The notes: generated by a model not told the origin, from the letters alone. A DNA stretch of 64,000 nt from Babylonia areolata (GCF_041734735.1 NC_134880.1:29550951-29614950), one strand, 5' to 3'. Positions 45,513-55,904 are shown, numbered from the stretch's first letter. Program-made: numbers and translations.

Positions 45513-45703
45513 TTCATTGTCTCTGTCTCTGTCACTCGTCCACATGTGACATCATTATTTATATGTATTTATATTCCTATGTATTTATTCTTTCTTTGGT
45601 AAAACACATGTTGACAGCTCCTTAATTCATGTTCTGTTTCAGTTTGGTCCAGAACATATGGGCCATTTGACCGTGTCATGACACTGAGTTTGGTTTTCAT
45701 AAT

Positions 45704-45996
45704 GTGCTTATTGTAAAAGGATTTTTTTCCTGTATGGTTTGACTGTGTTACTATATTCATTTGAACTCAATTTGTGGAGAAAGTCTCGTTGTGCACGTGT
45801 TTTTAGGCGCTGAGGTGAATATGTGTTCACGAGTTGTTGTTTTGTGAAGTGCTTATTGTAAAAGGAAGATTGCCTGTATGGTTTTACTGTGTTACTATAT
45901 TCATTTGAACTCAATTTGTGGAGAAAGTCTCGTTGTGCACGTGTTTTTAGGCGCTGAGGTGAATATGTGTTCACGAGTGGTTGTGTTGTGAAGTGC
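45704..45996. repeat. Tandem duplication, 145-bp unit
   Basis: The unit starting GTGCTTATTGTAAAAGGA and containing TTTGTGGAGAAAGTCTCGTT and GGCGCTGAGGTGAATATGTG occurs at 45704 and 45849, nearly identical, with a third start (GAAGTGC) at 45991. Confidence 0.95.
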
Positions 45997-46502
45997 ACTA
46001 AACTTCTTCCCACTCCATTCGCGGCGCACAGCTGAACTGGTCACAGGAGTGACCTGTTATCGGACGAAGGTGTTTGATGTATCGCCCACAAAATGATGTT
46101 TGGAAACACCAAGTCAGCGCAGTCGTGAAACGAGACGAATGAAATTGTTAATGTTGTGATTTGGAAAGTGTGGCGGGAAGGTGTAAGGTAGAATGGAGAC
46201 TGTTGGTTGTGACACAGTGAATTGGACTTTCGTGTGATTTATCCCTGAAGGGAAACTATGAACATAGATAAATATGTTCTTTGATGTATTCATAATCAGA
46301 AATGAGTGTCTTTACGCTGTCATGTTGTTTATCCCTGGGTAAGAGCGATGTCATGATGCGAACGCTGTGTGCGAGTCTATCTGTGGTGTGAGCCTGAGTT
46401 GAGTAAATGCGGGTCAGGTCAAACGGCCTTCATTCACACCCACAGCGCTATATATATATATATATATATATATCATCATGGCCTGGCTTCGCTAACGAAG
46501 AT

Positions 46503-48998
46503 CTAGGAAGGGCGTTGTCCACGTCTGATGCAGGCACGCTCATGGCTGACAAGGCCAATGCGGGAAAAGCAGAGTCGGCCGCAGCGGTTGCAAGGGAAAG
46601 TCTGGTCTGGGTTCGCAGCTGCAGCGTCGTGGTTCTTCCTCCTTCTGCGTTTGTCCTCAAGGCTGGCCCTGCGGTTGTTTTCGAAGGAGGAGACAGCTTG
46701 GTGGATGGTGCGTCGCCAGGTCTCTCGATCAGCGGCTACTGCGGACCACTGGCGATGGTCAATGTGACAGGCACCGAGAGCTTTCTTCAAGGAGTCTTTG
46801 TATCTCTTCTTGGGTGCTCCTCTGTCACGGTGGCCAGTGGACAGTTCGCCATACAGCGCGATCTTGGGCAGGCGGTGGTCCTCCATCCTGGACACGTGCC
46901 CTGCCCAACGTAGCTGGGTCTTTAGCAGCACTGCCTCGATGCTGATAGTCTTTGCCTGCTCCAGGACCTCGACATTTGTGATGTAGTCACTCCAGTGGAT
47001 GCTGAGGATGGTGCGAAGGCAGCGCTGGTGGAAGCGATCAAGCAGTCGTATGTGGTGCCGGTAGGTGACCCAGGTTTCGGAGCCATACAACAGGGTGGGC
47101 AGTACAACAGCTCTGTACACGCTGATCTTTGTGTCTTTCTTCAGGTGTTTGTTGTTCCACACTCTCTTGTACAGCCTGCCGAATGCGCTGTTTGCCTTTG
47201 CAAGTCTGTTGTCGATCTCCTTGTCGATCTTGGCGTCAGACGAGATGGTGCAGCCTAGGTAGCTGAACTGGTGGACCGACTTCAGCTCTGTCTCACTGAT
47301 GTTGATGTGAGGAGCGTGGAATTCTTCCTGTGGGGCAGGCTGGTGGAGAACTTCCGTCTTTTTCAGACTGACTTCTAGGCCGAAGAGCTGCGCAGCCTCT
47401 GCGAAGCAGGACGTTATACGCTGCAGGGCCGCTTCTGTATGGGCGACGAGGGCAGCATCGTCGGCAAACAGAAGCTCTCTGATGAGTTGCTCCAGTGTCT
47501 TGGTGTGGGCCTGTAGCCGCCTCAGGTTGAATAGGCTGCCATCAGTGCGGTATCTGATGAAGATACCGTCGTCGTCGCCAAGATCTTCAGTGGCCTGTTG
47601 GAGCATCATGCTGAAGAAGATCGTGAAGAGGGTCGGCGCGAGGACACAACCTTGTTTCACTCCATTTCCAATTGGGAAGGGCTCCGAAAGGTCGTTGCTG
47701 TGTCTGACCTGTCCACGCTGTTCCTCATGTAGTTGGATGACCATGCTGAGGAATTTTGGGGGGCATCCTAGACGTTTCATGATCTCCCACAGACCTTTTC
47801 TGCTCACGGTGTCGAAAGCTTTCGTGAGATCGACGAATGTCGCATACAGTCCTTTGTTCTGTTCCCGACATTTTTCTTGTAGCTGTCTGAGAACGAAGAC
47901 CATGTCAGTGGTGCCTCTGTTGGCTCTAAAGCCACACTGACTCTCTGGGAGATGTTCTTCAGCGATAGTAGGCACCAGCCGATTTAGGAGGACTCTGGCG
48001 AGGATCTTGCCTGCGATGGAGAGCAGAGTTATCCCCCTGTAGTTGGAGCAGTCCGACTTTTCTCCCTTGTTTTTATACAGGGTGATGATGACTGCGTCAC
48101 GGAGGTCCTGTGGTAGTTTGCCTTGCTCCCAGCAGCAGACAAAGAGGTTGTGGAGTTTGGAGTGTAGTGCTGGGCCTCCATTCTTCCACGCCTCCGGCGG
48201 AATTCCGTCAACCCCTGCTGCCTTGCCACATTTCAGCTGTTCAATGGCCTTGACAGTCTCTTCTAGGGTTGGTAGCTCGTCCAGTTGTAATTTCACTGGC
48301 TGTTGTGGGATGCGGAGAATTGCCGAGTCTTGAACCGTGCGGTTGGCGCTGAAGAGGGCCTGGAAATGTTCCGACCACCTGTTCAGGATCGACGTCTTGT
48401 CTGTGAAGAGCGCCTGGCCGTCTGCGCTGCGCAAAGGACTCTGGACCTGGTATGAGGGACCGTACACCGCCTTCAAGGCTTCGTATAAGCCCCGGTAGTC
48501 ACCAGTGTCTGCACAAAGCTGAGCCCTCTCTGCCAGGTTGGTCCACCACCCATTTTGAATCTCACGAAGCTTGCGCTGGAGGTTGCTGCATATGAGCCGG
48601 AAGGTTGCTTTCTTCACCGGACAAGACGGTTGTGCAAGGTGAGCCTGGTGGGCTGATCTCTTCTTCGCCAGCAATTCTTGGATCTCCTGGTTGTTTTCGT
48701 CAAACCAGTCCTTGTTCTTTTTCGACGAGAACCCTAGGACTTCTTCAGAGGACTGCAGGATGGCTGATTTCAGCTGTGCCCATAGTGCTTCTGGAGAGGG
48801 GTCTGTGGGGCAACTGGGGTCTTCAAGTTTGTCCTGAAGCTTCGCCTGGAATTCAGCTTTCACTTCAGCTGACTGAAAGTTGCCGACCTGGAATTTCTTC
48901 CTAGGAGCTCCTCCTTTCTTTGGTTTGGGCTTGAAGTGGAGCCTGAGCTTGCTGCGGACGAGGCGGTGGTCAGTATGACACTCCGCGCTGGGCATCAC
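46503..48998 (-). CDS. LINE reverse transcriptase ORF (second segment)
   Basis: 831 codons from an in-frame ATG just after the interrupting TGA. It holds the end of the endonuclease (TDHRLVRSK), the full RT (motif A FVDLTKAFDTV, motif B VKQGCVLAP, motif C FADDAAL, motif E region KSVHQFSYLGCTIS), and the C-terminal Cys/His motif. All RT catalytic Asp are present. Long antisense open frames in the same interval are shadows. Confidence 0.93.
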   Translation of the reverse strand: MMPSAECHTDHRLVRSKLRLHFKPKPKKGGAPRKKFQVGNFQSAEVKAEFQAKLQDKLEDPSCPTDPSPEALWAQLKSAILQSSEEVLGFSSKKNKDWFDENNQEIQELLAKKRSAHQAHLAQPSCPVKKATFRLICSNLQRKLREIQNGWWTNLAERAQLCADTGDYRGLYEALKAVYGPSYQVQSPLRSADGQALFTDKTSILNRWSEHFQALFSANRTVQDSAILRIPQQPVKLQLDELPTLEETVKAIEQLKCGKAAGVDGIPPEAWKNGGPALHSKLHNLFVCCWEQGKLPQDLRDAVIITLYKNKGEKSDCSNYRGITLLSIAGKILARVLLNRLVPTIAEEHLPESQCGFRANRGTTDMVFVLRQLQEKCREQNKGLYATFVDLTKAFDTVSRKGLWEIMKRLGCPPKFLSMVIQLHEEQRGQVRHSNDLSEPFPIGNGVKQGCVLAPTLFTIFFSMMLQQATEDLGDDDGIFIRYRTDGSLFNLRRLQAHTKTLEQLIRELLFADDAALVAHTEAALQRITSCFAEAAQLFGLEVSLKKTEVLHQPAPQEEFHAPHINISETELKSVHQFSYLGCTISSDAKIDKEIDNRLAKANSAFGRLYKRVWNNKHLKKDTKISVYRAVVLPTLLYGSETWVTYRHHIRLLDRFHQRCLRTILSIHWSDYITNVEVLEQAKTISIEAVLLKTQLRWAGHVSRMEDHRLPKIALYGELSTGHRDRGAPKKRYKDSLKKALGACHIDHRQWSAVAADRETWRRTIHQAVSSFENNRRASLEDKRRRRKNHDAAAANPDQTFPCNRCGRLCFSRIGLVSHERACIRRGQRPS

Positions 48999-49016
48999 TC
49001 GGGTGTGTAGGACGTC

Positions 49017-49802
49017 TCATACGTCTCTCTGGCGCATCAGGATGTAATCAATGAGGTGCCAATGTTTGGACCGAGGATGCATCCACGTTGTCTTCAGGCT
49101 GTCCTTCTGCTGGAAAATGGTGTTGGTGATGGTAAACTGCTGCTCTGCACAGAACTCGAGAAGAAGGCGCCCATTGTCGTTGCAATTACCAACGCCATGC
49201 TTGCCAAGGACTCCTTTCCAGGCTTCTGAATCTTGGCCAACTCTGGCATTGAAGTCGCCAAGGATGATGACCTTGTCGTCAGCAGGGGTGTTCTGAACGA
49301 GGTTGCGCAGATCAGTGTAAAACTTGACCTTTTCTGTGGGGTCCGCTTGGAGGGTTGGAGCGTACACGTTAAACAGAGTGGCATGCTGTTTGTTCCGTAG
49401 TGGGAGGCGCATGGACATAATTCGGTCTGAGTGTCCTGTTGGCAGGTTTTCAAGCTTGGAGGCAATGGTGCTCCTGACCATAAAGCCTACGCCATAGAGG
49501 CGTCTCTCGGTCTCTGGCTTGCCTGACCAGTAGAGGGTGTACCCAGCGCCGTGTTCCTGGAGGCTGCCTTTCCCTGCAAAGCGGACTTCGCTGACGGCAG
49601 CAATGTCAATGTTCAGTCTCTGAAGTTCGTGTGCGACTAGAGCGGAACGCCTTTCTGGGTGGTTGCTGTCTGCAGAGTCACGCATGGTTCGGATGTTCCA
49701 GCATGCTACCTTTAGTCCTTTTGCACCTAATTGTGAGGCAGGTGCCGGCCTTTTCTTCTCTATTGTTGTTCGACCGCGTTTGGAGATGCCCGTTGACCGC
49801 GG
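49017..49802 (-). CDS. LINE endonuclease segment (first part of the same ORF)
   Basis: Open from about 49802, with no ATG before MRDSADSNHPERRSALV at 49685, to TGA at 49017. The peptide up to DYILMRQRDV is a complete APE-like fold short of its last His motif, which follows the stop. The codon before the break fits CGA to TGA deamination at a CpG. Proteins of this type are often mis-annotated as 'craniofacial development protein 2-like'. Confidence 0.9.
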   Translation of the reverse strand, partial: PRSTGISKRGRTTIEKKRPAPASQLGAKGLKVACWNIRTMRDSADSNHPERRSALVAHELQRLNIDIAAVSEVRFAGKGSLQEHGAGYTLYWSGKPETERRLYGVGFMVRSTIASKLENLPTGHSDRIMSMRLPLRNKQHATLFNVYAPTLQADPTEKVKFYTDLRNLVQNTPADDKVIILGDFNARVGQDSEAWKGVLGKHGVGNCNDNGRLLLEFCAEQQFTITNTIFQQKDSLKTTWMHPRSKHWHLIDYILMRQRDV

Positions 49803-49806
49803 CTAG

Positions 49807-50515
49807 CCAACTGGGGGGTATGGAGATGAGCATTTGTTTGGACCACCTTTTCTAGGCCCCTCTCCGTGTGGAGCAAGCAGTGCTGTCCCTAGAAAAGGCT
49901 GCTTGGTCGTTCAGGGTGCTGCCGAGTGATGCTGTCACCTCCGGGTCAACAATCAGGCGACCAATATCCTGAACCGCCTGCATGCAGGATTGGAACTGCG
50001 GCTTCCAGTGACATCTTCCACCTGCCGTTTTCGCCCCTTTCCCATCGCTACAGGGCTTGGAATAGTTGGTGGCGCGGACGTGGACGTGTCCTTCAAGCCT
50101 GCGCAATGGAATTTTTAGGTGGAGTGCAGTGTGCGCAGTACTGGCCCCACCCTTTACACCCGTGGTTCATCTGCCATAGCCTAGCAAGCTGGGACGGTGA
50201 CAGTGAGGTCCTCAGGTCGTAGGTTTTATATCAGACTGTCCTTGTCCTAGCCTCTGGCTCAAAAACCTTCCTCGGAGGCACGGGGGCGCGGCTACTGAAA
50301 GTCGGGACATGGCCATGGACCCAGGGTCAATGCATGTCGAGACTGTCCTGCATTCCTTAGCACTTCATGGGTTTTACTTCAGACTTTTCCTTGTCTTAGA
50401 TGGACTGCCTTCCCGGGCTGTCGAGCTCCATCTGCTGACCAATACAGACCACCACTTGCCCATGTTGACAACTAAACACAGTCCGAAACTGTTCTTTCAC
50501 GTTTGTGCATCATAA
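49807..50515 (-). other. Probable 5' UTR of the LINE at 46450-49806
   Basis: GC-rich DNA of LINE-like composition between the start of the endonuclease frame and AT-rich intron. It begins with a TAG in frame at about 49803. The true 5' end of the element is not visible; 50460-50515 is a guess from the composition change. Confidence 0.45.
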
Positions 50516-51570
50516 TGACAATTGGCAGGGTTTTTGTTGTTGTTTTTTTTGCCTCAAACTCACAAATGCTGACCACTGCTGACCACTAACCGTTGTGTTA
50601 TTTTGTGAGCCTTATGTAGTGTTACGGATTCCTTCAGAATCTGGCCTATTTAAAAGTACGACTGACCATCACTGACAATTGCTGACCACTGCCGAACACA
50701 AGTGACCACTACCGAAACGTTTTCAGAATGGGGCATTTATGTTTACGCAATAATAAGACTTCTTGTTCAAGTTTGACCATTCACTAACTGATGCTGACCA
50801 CCACCCATAGCATGCAGCTTGCGTCATGATAACATTGTTTTACATCATGAGTACGTATTATGTAATATTTGGTTTTGACCAATGACTATATTGCTGCCCA
50901 CTACAGAAAAACTGCATTTTCAATGCAAGCCTGGATGAGCATAGACCTGGGAAAAGATGGATCTTGGAGAACACAGATCTGAAGAATATGGAGCTACCTA
51001 TTTTGAGGAGGAGGGAGGTGAGGGCTGGGGGGTAGACCCAAGGGCACATATCTCCTGAGTTAGTGCTTATTACAATACTGTTTGAATGTGACCACCTGCC
51101 CTTTGCCCTTTAAGTTTCAACTAAAATCTTAGGTCTTCCAAGGTGCTTTGTGCAAAAACTGAACGAAATAAGTTCTAGCCAACACACACATACAAAGAGA
51201 CACACACACCGGTGTGACATTTGTCGCCTTTTACGTTTAGGCGAATAACATGTTGGAAATGAATGACCACCTGTTCATAAAAAAACAACTGTTTATTACT
51301 ATCTCCTTTATCACACACCCTTCCACACACACGCACATTATACACATACAGTCATTGTCTAATATATCTTTTGGAATTCATGAGAATCTCAATTATAGTT
51401 TCAGTTTCAATGAGCCATCACGTGGTACGGACAAAACAAACGCGCCAATTCTGCGGACTTTCATGTCCTGCTCTCATGGTGACCCAAGTTTTAATCCTCC
51501 TCCACTCCCGTGCTTAGACTGAGTCCTGTCAATGTCTCCAGTGTGGGCAGATTTCTGAGTGAATGTCATT
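50516..51570. other. Intron DNA with a cluster of TGACCACT motifs
   Basis: Between 50560 and 50885 the sequence repeats variants of CTGACCACTGC and TGACCAT about ten times. At 51395-51500 there is GTTTCAGTTTCAATGAGCCATCACG and CTGCTCTCATGGTGACCCAA, similar to 60855-60900 and 20085-20130, a worn SINE-type remnant. No gene. Confidence 0.5.
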
Positions 51571-51577
51571 AGAGGCA

Positions 51578-51601
51578 AACACACACACAGACACACACAC
51601 A

Positions 51602-51646
<45 letters not shown>

Positions 51647-51662
51647 ACACACACACACACAC
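51578..51662. repeat. (CA)n microsatellite with CAGA interruptions
   Basis: About 40 CA units with several ACAGACAC interruptions, 107 bp downstream of pseudo-exon E4. Confidence 0.95.
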
Positions 51663-51768
51663 GGACAGCAGATAAAGAATACGGAGTAGACACATTGTTT
51701 GCACACACGAGACCTAAAAACAGGGTCAATATAAATACTTTGTTCTGATACACGAGCCTAAAGCTTAC

Positions 51769-51942
51769 CACAAGAAGTCTGTGTATTGCAGGCCTGTTCT
51801 TTAGATGACGACCAAGCGCACAGACGGGAGCAGCTGGTTCCTTGGCCCTTGCACCGTCGACTGTACCGTTAGACATCACCACCACAAGTCTGAGTGCATC
51901 TGTTGGTGTTTGTCCACGTCGTCCACCCATGGTTAGATTCGC
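51769..51942 (-). pseudogene. Exon E4: TSP1 repeat, class B, with a stop and a lost Cys
   Basis: 174 nt, phase 1-1 borders intact (GATATCCACAG|GCGAA; TCTTGTG|GTAAGCT). Product: HGWTTWTNTNRCTQTCGGD, then TAA in place of the basic residue before RYSRRC, then RYSRRCKGQGTSCSRLCAW and CNTQTSCG, where the first Cys of the conserved CC pair is Ser. Flanks on both sides match those of E8 (AACAGGGTCAATA, TTGTTCTGATAC, GTGTGTGCAGTTG), so E4 and E8 are recent duplicates. Confidence 0.9.
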
Positions 51943-51988
51943 CTGTGGATATCAGTGGTATACATTTGAATTTGTTTATGTCGCTATA

Positions 51989-51989
<1 letters not shown>

Positions 51990-52024
<35 letters not shown>

Positions 52025-52028
52025 GTGT
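51990..52028. repeat. (GT)n microsatellite upstream of E4
   Basis: About 15 GT units plus GCGTGTGTGTGCAG, matching a shorter GT tract at the same site upstream of E8 (27541-27562). Confidence 0.9.
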
Positions 52029-52234
52029 GCAGTTGCAGCATGTTTCCGTACCCATCTTGACAGAGTAATATGATCTTGGCGGGAGTAAACAACCTGTAAA
52101 CAAGAGACTTTCCTTTAAGACTCACTTCCAGTAAAGGAATCATGAGGAGAAAAAATGAGGAAAAAAAAATTGTTAAAAAGTGATCTGTGTCAAATATGAT
52201 AAAAATAAAAAAAAGCTTTGGAGAAAAATAAAAA

Positions 52235-53000
52235 GGCATGCGAGCGGGACTGAACCATTTATGTTCAGTTCCGAAGCAAGCCGACTATTCCCCACTGCTG
52301 CGGCGCATCCGACGTCTGTTTTCTTCTTCGTGCGATAAATAGACGTGACTGTATTGGACTTAATAACGCCGTTTAAATCATGTTTTTTTTCTGCTTTTTA
52401 TTGTATCTCGATAATTCTTTTATTTCGGCGGTAGATGAGACGTTGCGATCGCTTTAAGCAAATCGCAACACATGAATGGCATATCCCTAGATCTCCAAGA
52501 ACCAGTCTACAACCAATCAAATTTTTCTTTTATATTCATTACAGTTAATTCAGTGTCAACATTACAATATCTACATGCAGTTAATACGTCGATGGTGTAG
52601 TTAGTATCACAGTAACTGTTCTGTCCACATTTGGTATTTCTTTCCTTTTAATTGTGAACAAGAAAAAACGAGATCATGGTTTCTTACCACACACTTCCTG
52701 GCAACTCAGTGCGGAGTCGTTTTTTAGAATTTTCGGATTTCGGAAAGAATACCAACGAAATAAACCGTTAATGATCCGGAAATGCAGCGTAATTCGGGAG
52801 ACTTACAACCTATTATTGGAATGACTGTGAAGATCATTTTTCATACTATGTTTAAGCCAAATTTGGAATTGGCAGACAAAGCTTTTCCAGAGAAAATGAT
52901 AATGTTAAGGTTTACCACAGACACACAGACGCACACACAGACACCTGAACATCGGGTTATAACATTGACTCTCTTTGTTTACACAAGTGAGTAAAAAATC
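52235..53000 (-). repeat. Dispersed repeat RX, copy Y
   Basis: Left end on minus is tRNA-like (GCGCCGCAGCAGTGGGGAAT, B-box ATGGTTCAGTCCCGC). Then TAACGCCGTTTAAATCATG, CCCTAGATCTCC, AATTTTTCTTTTATATTCATT, CCAAATTTGGAATTGGCAG, ACAAAG, CCAGAGAAAATGATAATGTTAAGG, TTTACCACAGACACACAG, GAACATCGGGTTATAACATT and the terminal inverted motif ACTCTCTTTGTTTACACAAGTGAGT. Shorter than copy X but in the same order. Confidence 0.55.
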
Positions 53001-53057
53001 AGTTACTTTTCCGTTTTCTGGCGCAAGCTACACAACAATCGCTCTGGACAAATACAT

Positions 53058-53059
53058 AC

Positions 53060-53108
<49 letters not shown>
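53058..53108. repeat. (CATA)n(TA)n microsatellite
   Basis: CATACATACATACATA then about 18 TA units. The interval 53109-53600 shows nothing else. Confidence 0.95.
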
Positions 53109-53112
<4 letters not shown>

Positions 53113-53619
53113 GTAGATGAAAGTTTATGTCTGACAGCACGTTTGCCAATACTAGCAGTTGCATCCTTCCATGTAAATCTTACTTCCACATTTAGTAAAA
53201 GTTACTATTGTAGCTCAAATGACTGCTATAATCAAATTGTCAAAACGTAAAATAAAATTGTTTTATGAAAAAAAGAAACAAATTATAACAATGAAATGAC
53301 CGTGGAAACTTTTATTTGGTTTTATCACAATTTTGTGCTCTTTCCAGTTGTGTGCTTTCATTGTAATTGCATTGTGTGGATTTTTTAAAATTCAAAGCAT
53401 TGCTCAGCCAATTTCGTTTTTCTGCTCACAAATGTACTTTTCCTATAATTAGTGGAATTTTCTACATGATTTGCCACGAACAACCCTTTTTATTGCCCTG
53501 CTTCTTTTACGTGCGCAAAGTGCATGCTATACACGGGACTTCCGAGACCCTATTCTGTACGCTCAGATATCTTCCTTCCTAAGACACGTTACCACTTGGC
53601 CAGTACTCCAAAGACTTAC

Positions 53620-53793
53620 CACAGCAAATTTGTTTGTTGCACCCATCTATTTTTGTTTGATCCCCAGCGCACAGACGAGAGCAGCTGGTTCCTTGGTTCT
53701 TGCACCGTCAACTGTACCGAATGAATCCCTCACCACAAGTCTGAGAGCATTCATGGGTGACTGTCCACGCTGCCCATCCATGGGTAGAGACCT
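53620..53793 (-). pseudogene. Exon E3: TSP1 repeat, class B, with one stop
   Basis: 174 nt, phase 1-1 borders intact (CTGACATGGACAG|AGGTC; TGCTGTG|GTAAGTC). Product: HGWAAWTVTHECSQTCGEG, then RYS followed by TGA where siblings read CGA (Arg), then CKNQGTSCSRLCAGD and CNKQICCG. A CpG transition explains the stop; a cytidine-derived change is the simplest reading. All eight cysteines are kept, so the loss may be recent. Confidence 0.9.
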
Positions 53794-55680
53794 CTGTCCA
53801 TGTCAGTGATACGTGATGCAATACACTAATTATCGGTGAAGTTGTGTCTTTGTGTCCAGGTGTGACCATGCATGATTCCAAGAAGTGATTTTAGAGAGAC
53901 ATTGGGCGTACCATTTTATATCATAATATTGATGTTAAAAATACGAAAACAAAAACAAACAACGAAACATCAGATTAGCGCTCTATTGGTGATATTCGTT
54001 TTAATTATAGTGATACAGTTCTACATACATAATAATAATAATGGTATTTATATAGCGCTGAATCTTGTGCAGAGACAAATGAAAGCGCTTTCGCACCAGT
54101 CATTCACACGCATGCATAATTCTAAAACTGTAGAAACTAAAGACAAGGAAGGGCAGGCAAGGGAGGCTATTTTGGGAAGAGGTGGGTGTTAAGGCCAGAC
54201 TTGAAAGAGCTGAGTGTGGAGACTTGACGAAGCGATTGAGGAAGTTCATTCCAATCGCAGGGTCCAGAGACAGAGAAAGAACGTTGGCCAACAGTCAAGT
54301 GTTTGAATCTGGATATGCATAAACAGAGTGGATCTGAAGCCGATCGTAGTGAGCGAGATGGAGTATAGAGGTGAAGGCAGTTGCAGAGATAGGAAGGGGC
54401 AGTTTTGTGAATGCATCTATAACATAGAGTGCTGATCTTGTACTTTATTCGGTGTGAGACAGGGAGCCAGTGGAGATGTTGCAAAAGAGGAGTGATGTGC
54501 TCAGATCTTTTCTTTCTGAGGACAAGTTGGGCAGCAGAGTTTTGTATGTGCTGAAGGGACTGAATGGATGAAGCAGGCAAACCAGACAATAGAGAGTTAC
54601 AGTAGTCAGGCGAGAGAGAACGAGAGAAACGACAAGTCTAGATGTTGCGTCAGTGGACAGATATTTCCGGACGGCACTGATGCGCCGCAGTTGACAGTAG
54701 CAGGACTGACATGTCTGACTGATAAATTTTTGCATGGACAGTGTATTGTCAAGGACAACACCGAGGTTCCTGACTGACGTAGTAAGAGGGCTGATTTACT
54801 GCCAAGTTTGATTGTGTCAATTGTGATGGAAGACAGTTTTTGTTTAGTTCCTATGATCATTGCTTCAGTTTTGTCCGCGTTCAATTGTAACTTATTTCGA
54901 GTCATCCAGTTTTGAATGTCCAGGAAGCAGTTGGATGTTTCTTGCAAGAGCGACAACAATTTTTCGGGGGTATCACTCTTCTGGAGTTGAGTGTCATCAG
55001 CATAAGAATGATGACTGATATTATGGCGGTTGATAATTTCCGCGAGAGGAGCAGTGTACAGTGTGAAGAGCACTGGGCCTAAAACAGATCCCTGTGGGAC
55101 TCCATGTCCGATTTTAAAGGGTTCAGATTGGAAATGATCAACAATGACAGACTGGAATCGATCAGTGAGATAAGATTTGAACCAGTTTAGAACAGTGCCG
55201 TTGATACCAAATGTAAAATGAAGACGGGAAAGAAGGATTGAATGGTCTATCGTATCAAAGGCGGCTGAGAAGTCAAGAAGAGTGAGAAGGGAGTCGGACG
55301 CTATCAGCAGATTGTTCAGAATGTGGAGGAAGACTGAAATGGGTGGATGAGATTGTTGAAACAAAGGTGGTTGTTGAGCTGCTTGAGGACAGCTTTTTCA
55401 AGGAGTTTGGACATGAATGGAAGATTAGAAACTGGTCGATAGTTTTTCAAAATGTTTGCGTCAAGGTTGGGTTTCTTCAGAAGAGGCTGGACGATTGCAG
55501 TTTTGAAAGTGGACGGAAACGTTCCAGTGAGAAGGGATGAGTTGACAATATTGGTGATTGTGAGGAGAAGATGTGAGAAACGCTGGGAAAAGACCGAGGC
55601 TGGTATAGGATCGAGCTCACAGGATTTTATTTTCATTTCTTTTAGGATTTCATGAACTTCTGTTTCAGTCAATGGATTAA

Positions 55681-55904
55681 CTCACTCAGTACGGCCAGTC
55701 CTCTCTTCTCCTCTACACAGACCCCTCGGATGTCCAGTGGGTGTCTGAATGACCCAACCTTTAGCTTCCGTCGTCAGAATTGTGGTATTCTTTGTCAACA
55801 TTCACCTCTTCAGTATAAGAGCCTTCCGCTTGCAATATTTTGATGGTGGTAATTGGGGTGAAACACTGTTAACGTCGTCTCTTTCGCCGTTCGTATGGAG
55901 AGAG
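55681..55904. mobile_element. TTAA-flanked MITE inside the L2-like LINE
   Basis: 224 bp bounded by TTAA on both sides (55677-55680 and 55905-55908). Ends are imperfect inverted repeats: CTCACTCAGTACGG at the left and, reverse-complemented, CTCTCTCCATACGA at the right. Removing it with one TTAA rejoins the LINE sequence. TTAA duplication is the hallmark of piggyBac-type transposition, though the end sequence is not a canonical piggyBac CCCT/CCMT terminus. No ORF of note. Confidence 0.65.

Larger units (their letters stand above)
46450..49806 (-). mobile_element. RTE-like LINE, near-intact single copy
   Basis: A single long frame on the minus strand, from about 49802 to 46503, interrupted only by one TGA at 49017-49019. 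Order: APE endonuclease with VACWNIRTMRDSAD, NIDIAAVSEVRFAGKG, VIILGDFNARVG, and TDHRLVRSK (catalytic Asn, Glu, Asp/Asn, His all visible); linker; RT with YRGITLLSIAGKILARVLLN, FRANRGTTDMVFVLRQLQEK, FVDLTKAFDTVSR, VKQGCVLAPTLF, FADDAALVAHT; C-terminal domain LRWAGHVSRMEDHRLPKIAL; and a terminal zinc-finger-like CNRCGRLCFSRIGLVSHERAC-type motif. The 3' end runs into (AT)n at 46450-46472, fitting RTE-type tandem-repeat tails. Related to, but a different subfamily from, copies B and C. Confidence 0.93.

Noticed and set aside
46407-49855. Long plus-strand open frames, for example 46407-46913, 47482-47940 and 48605-48904
   Set aside because: Antisense shadows of the minus-strand LINE ORF.
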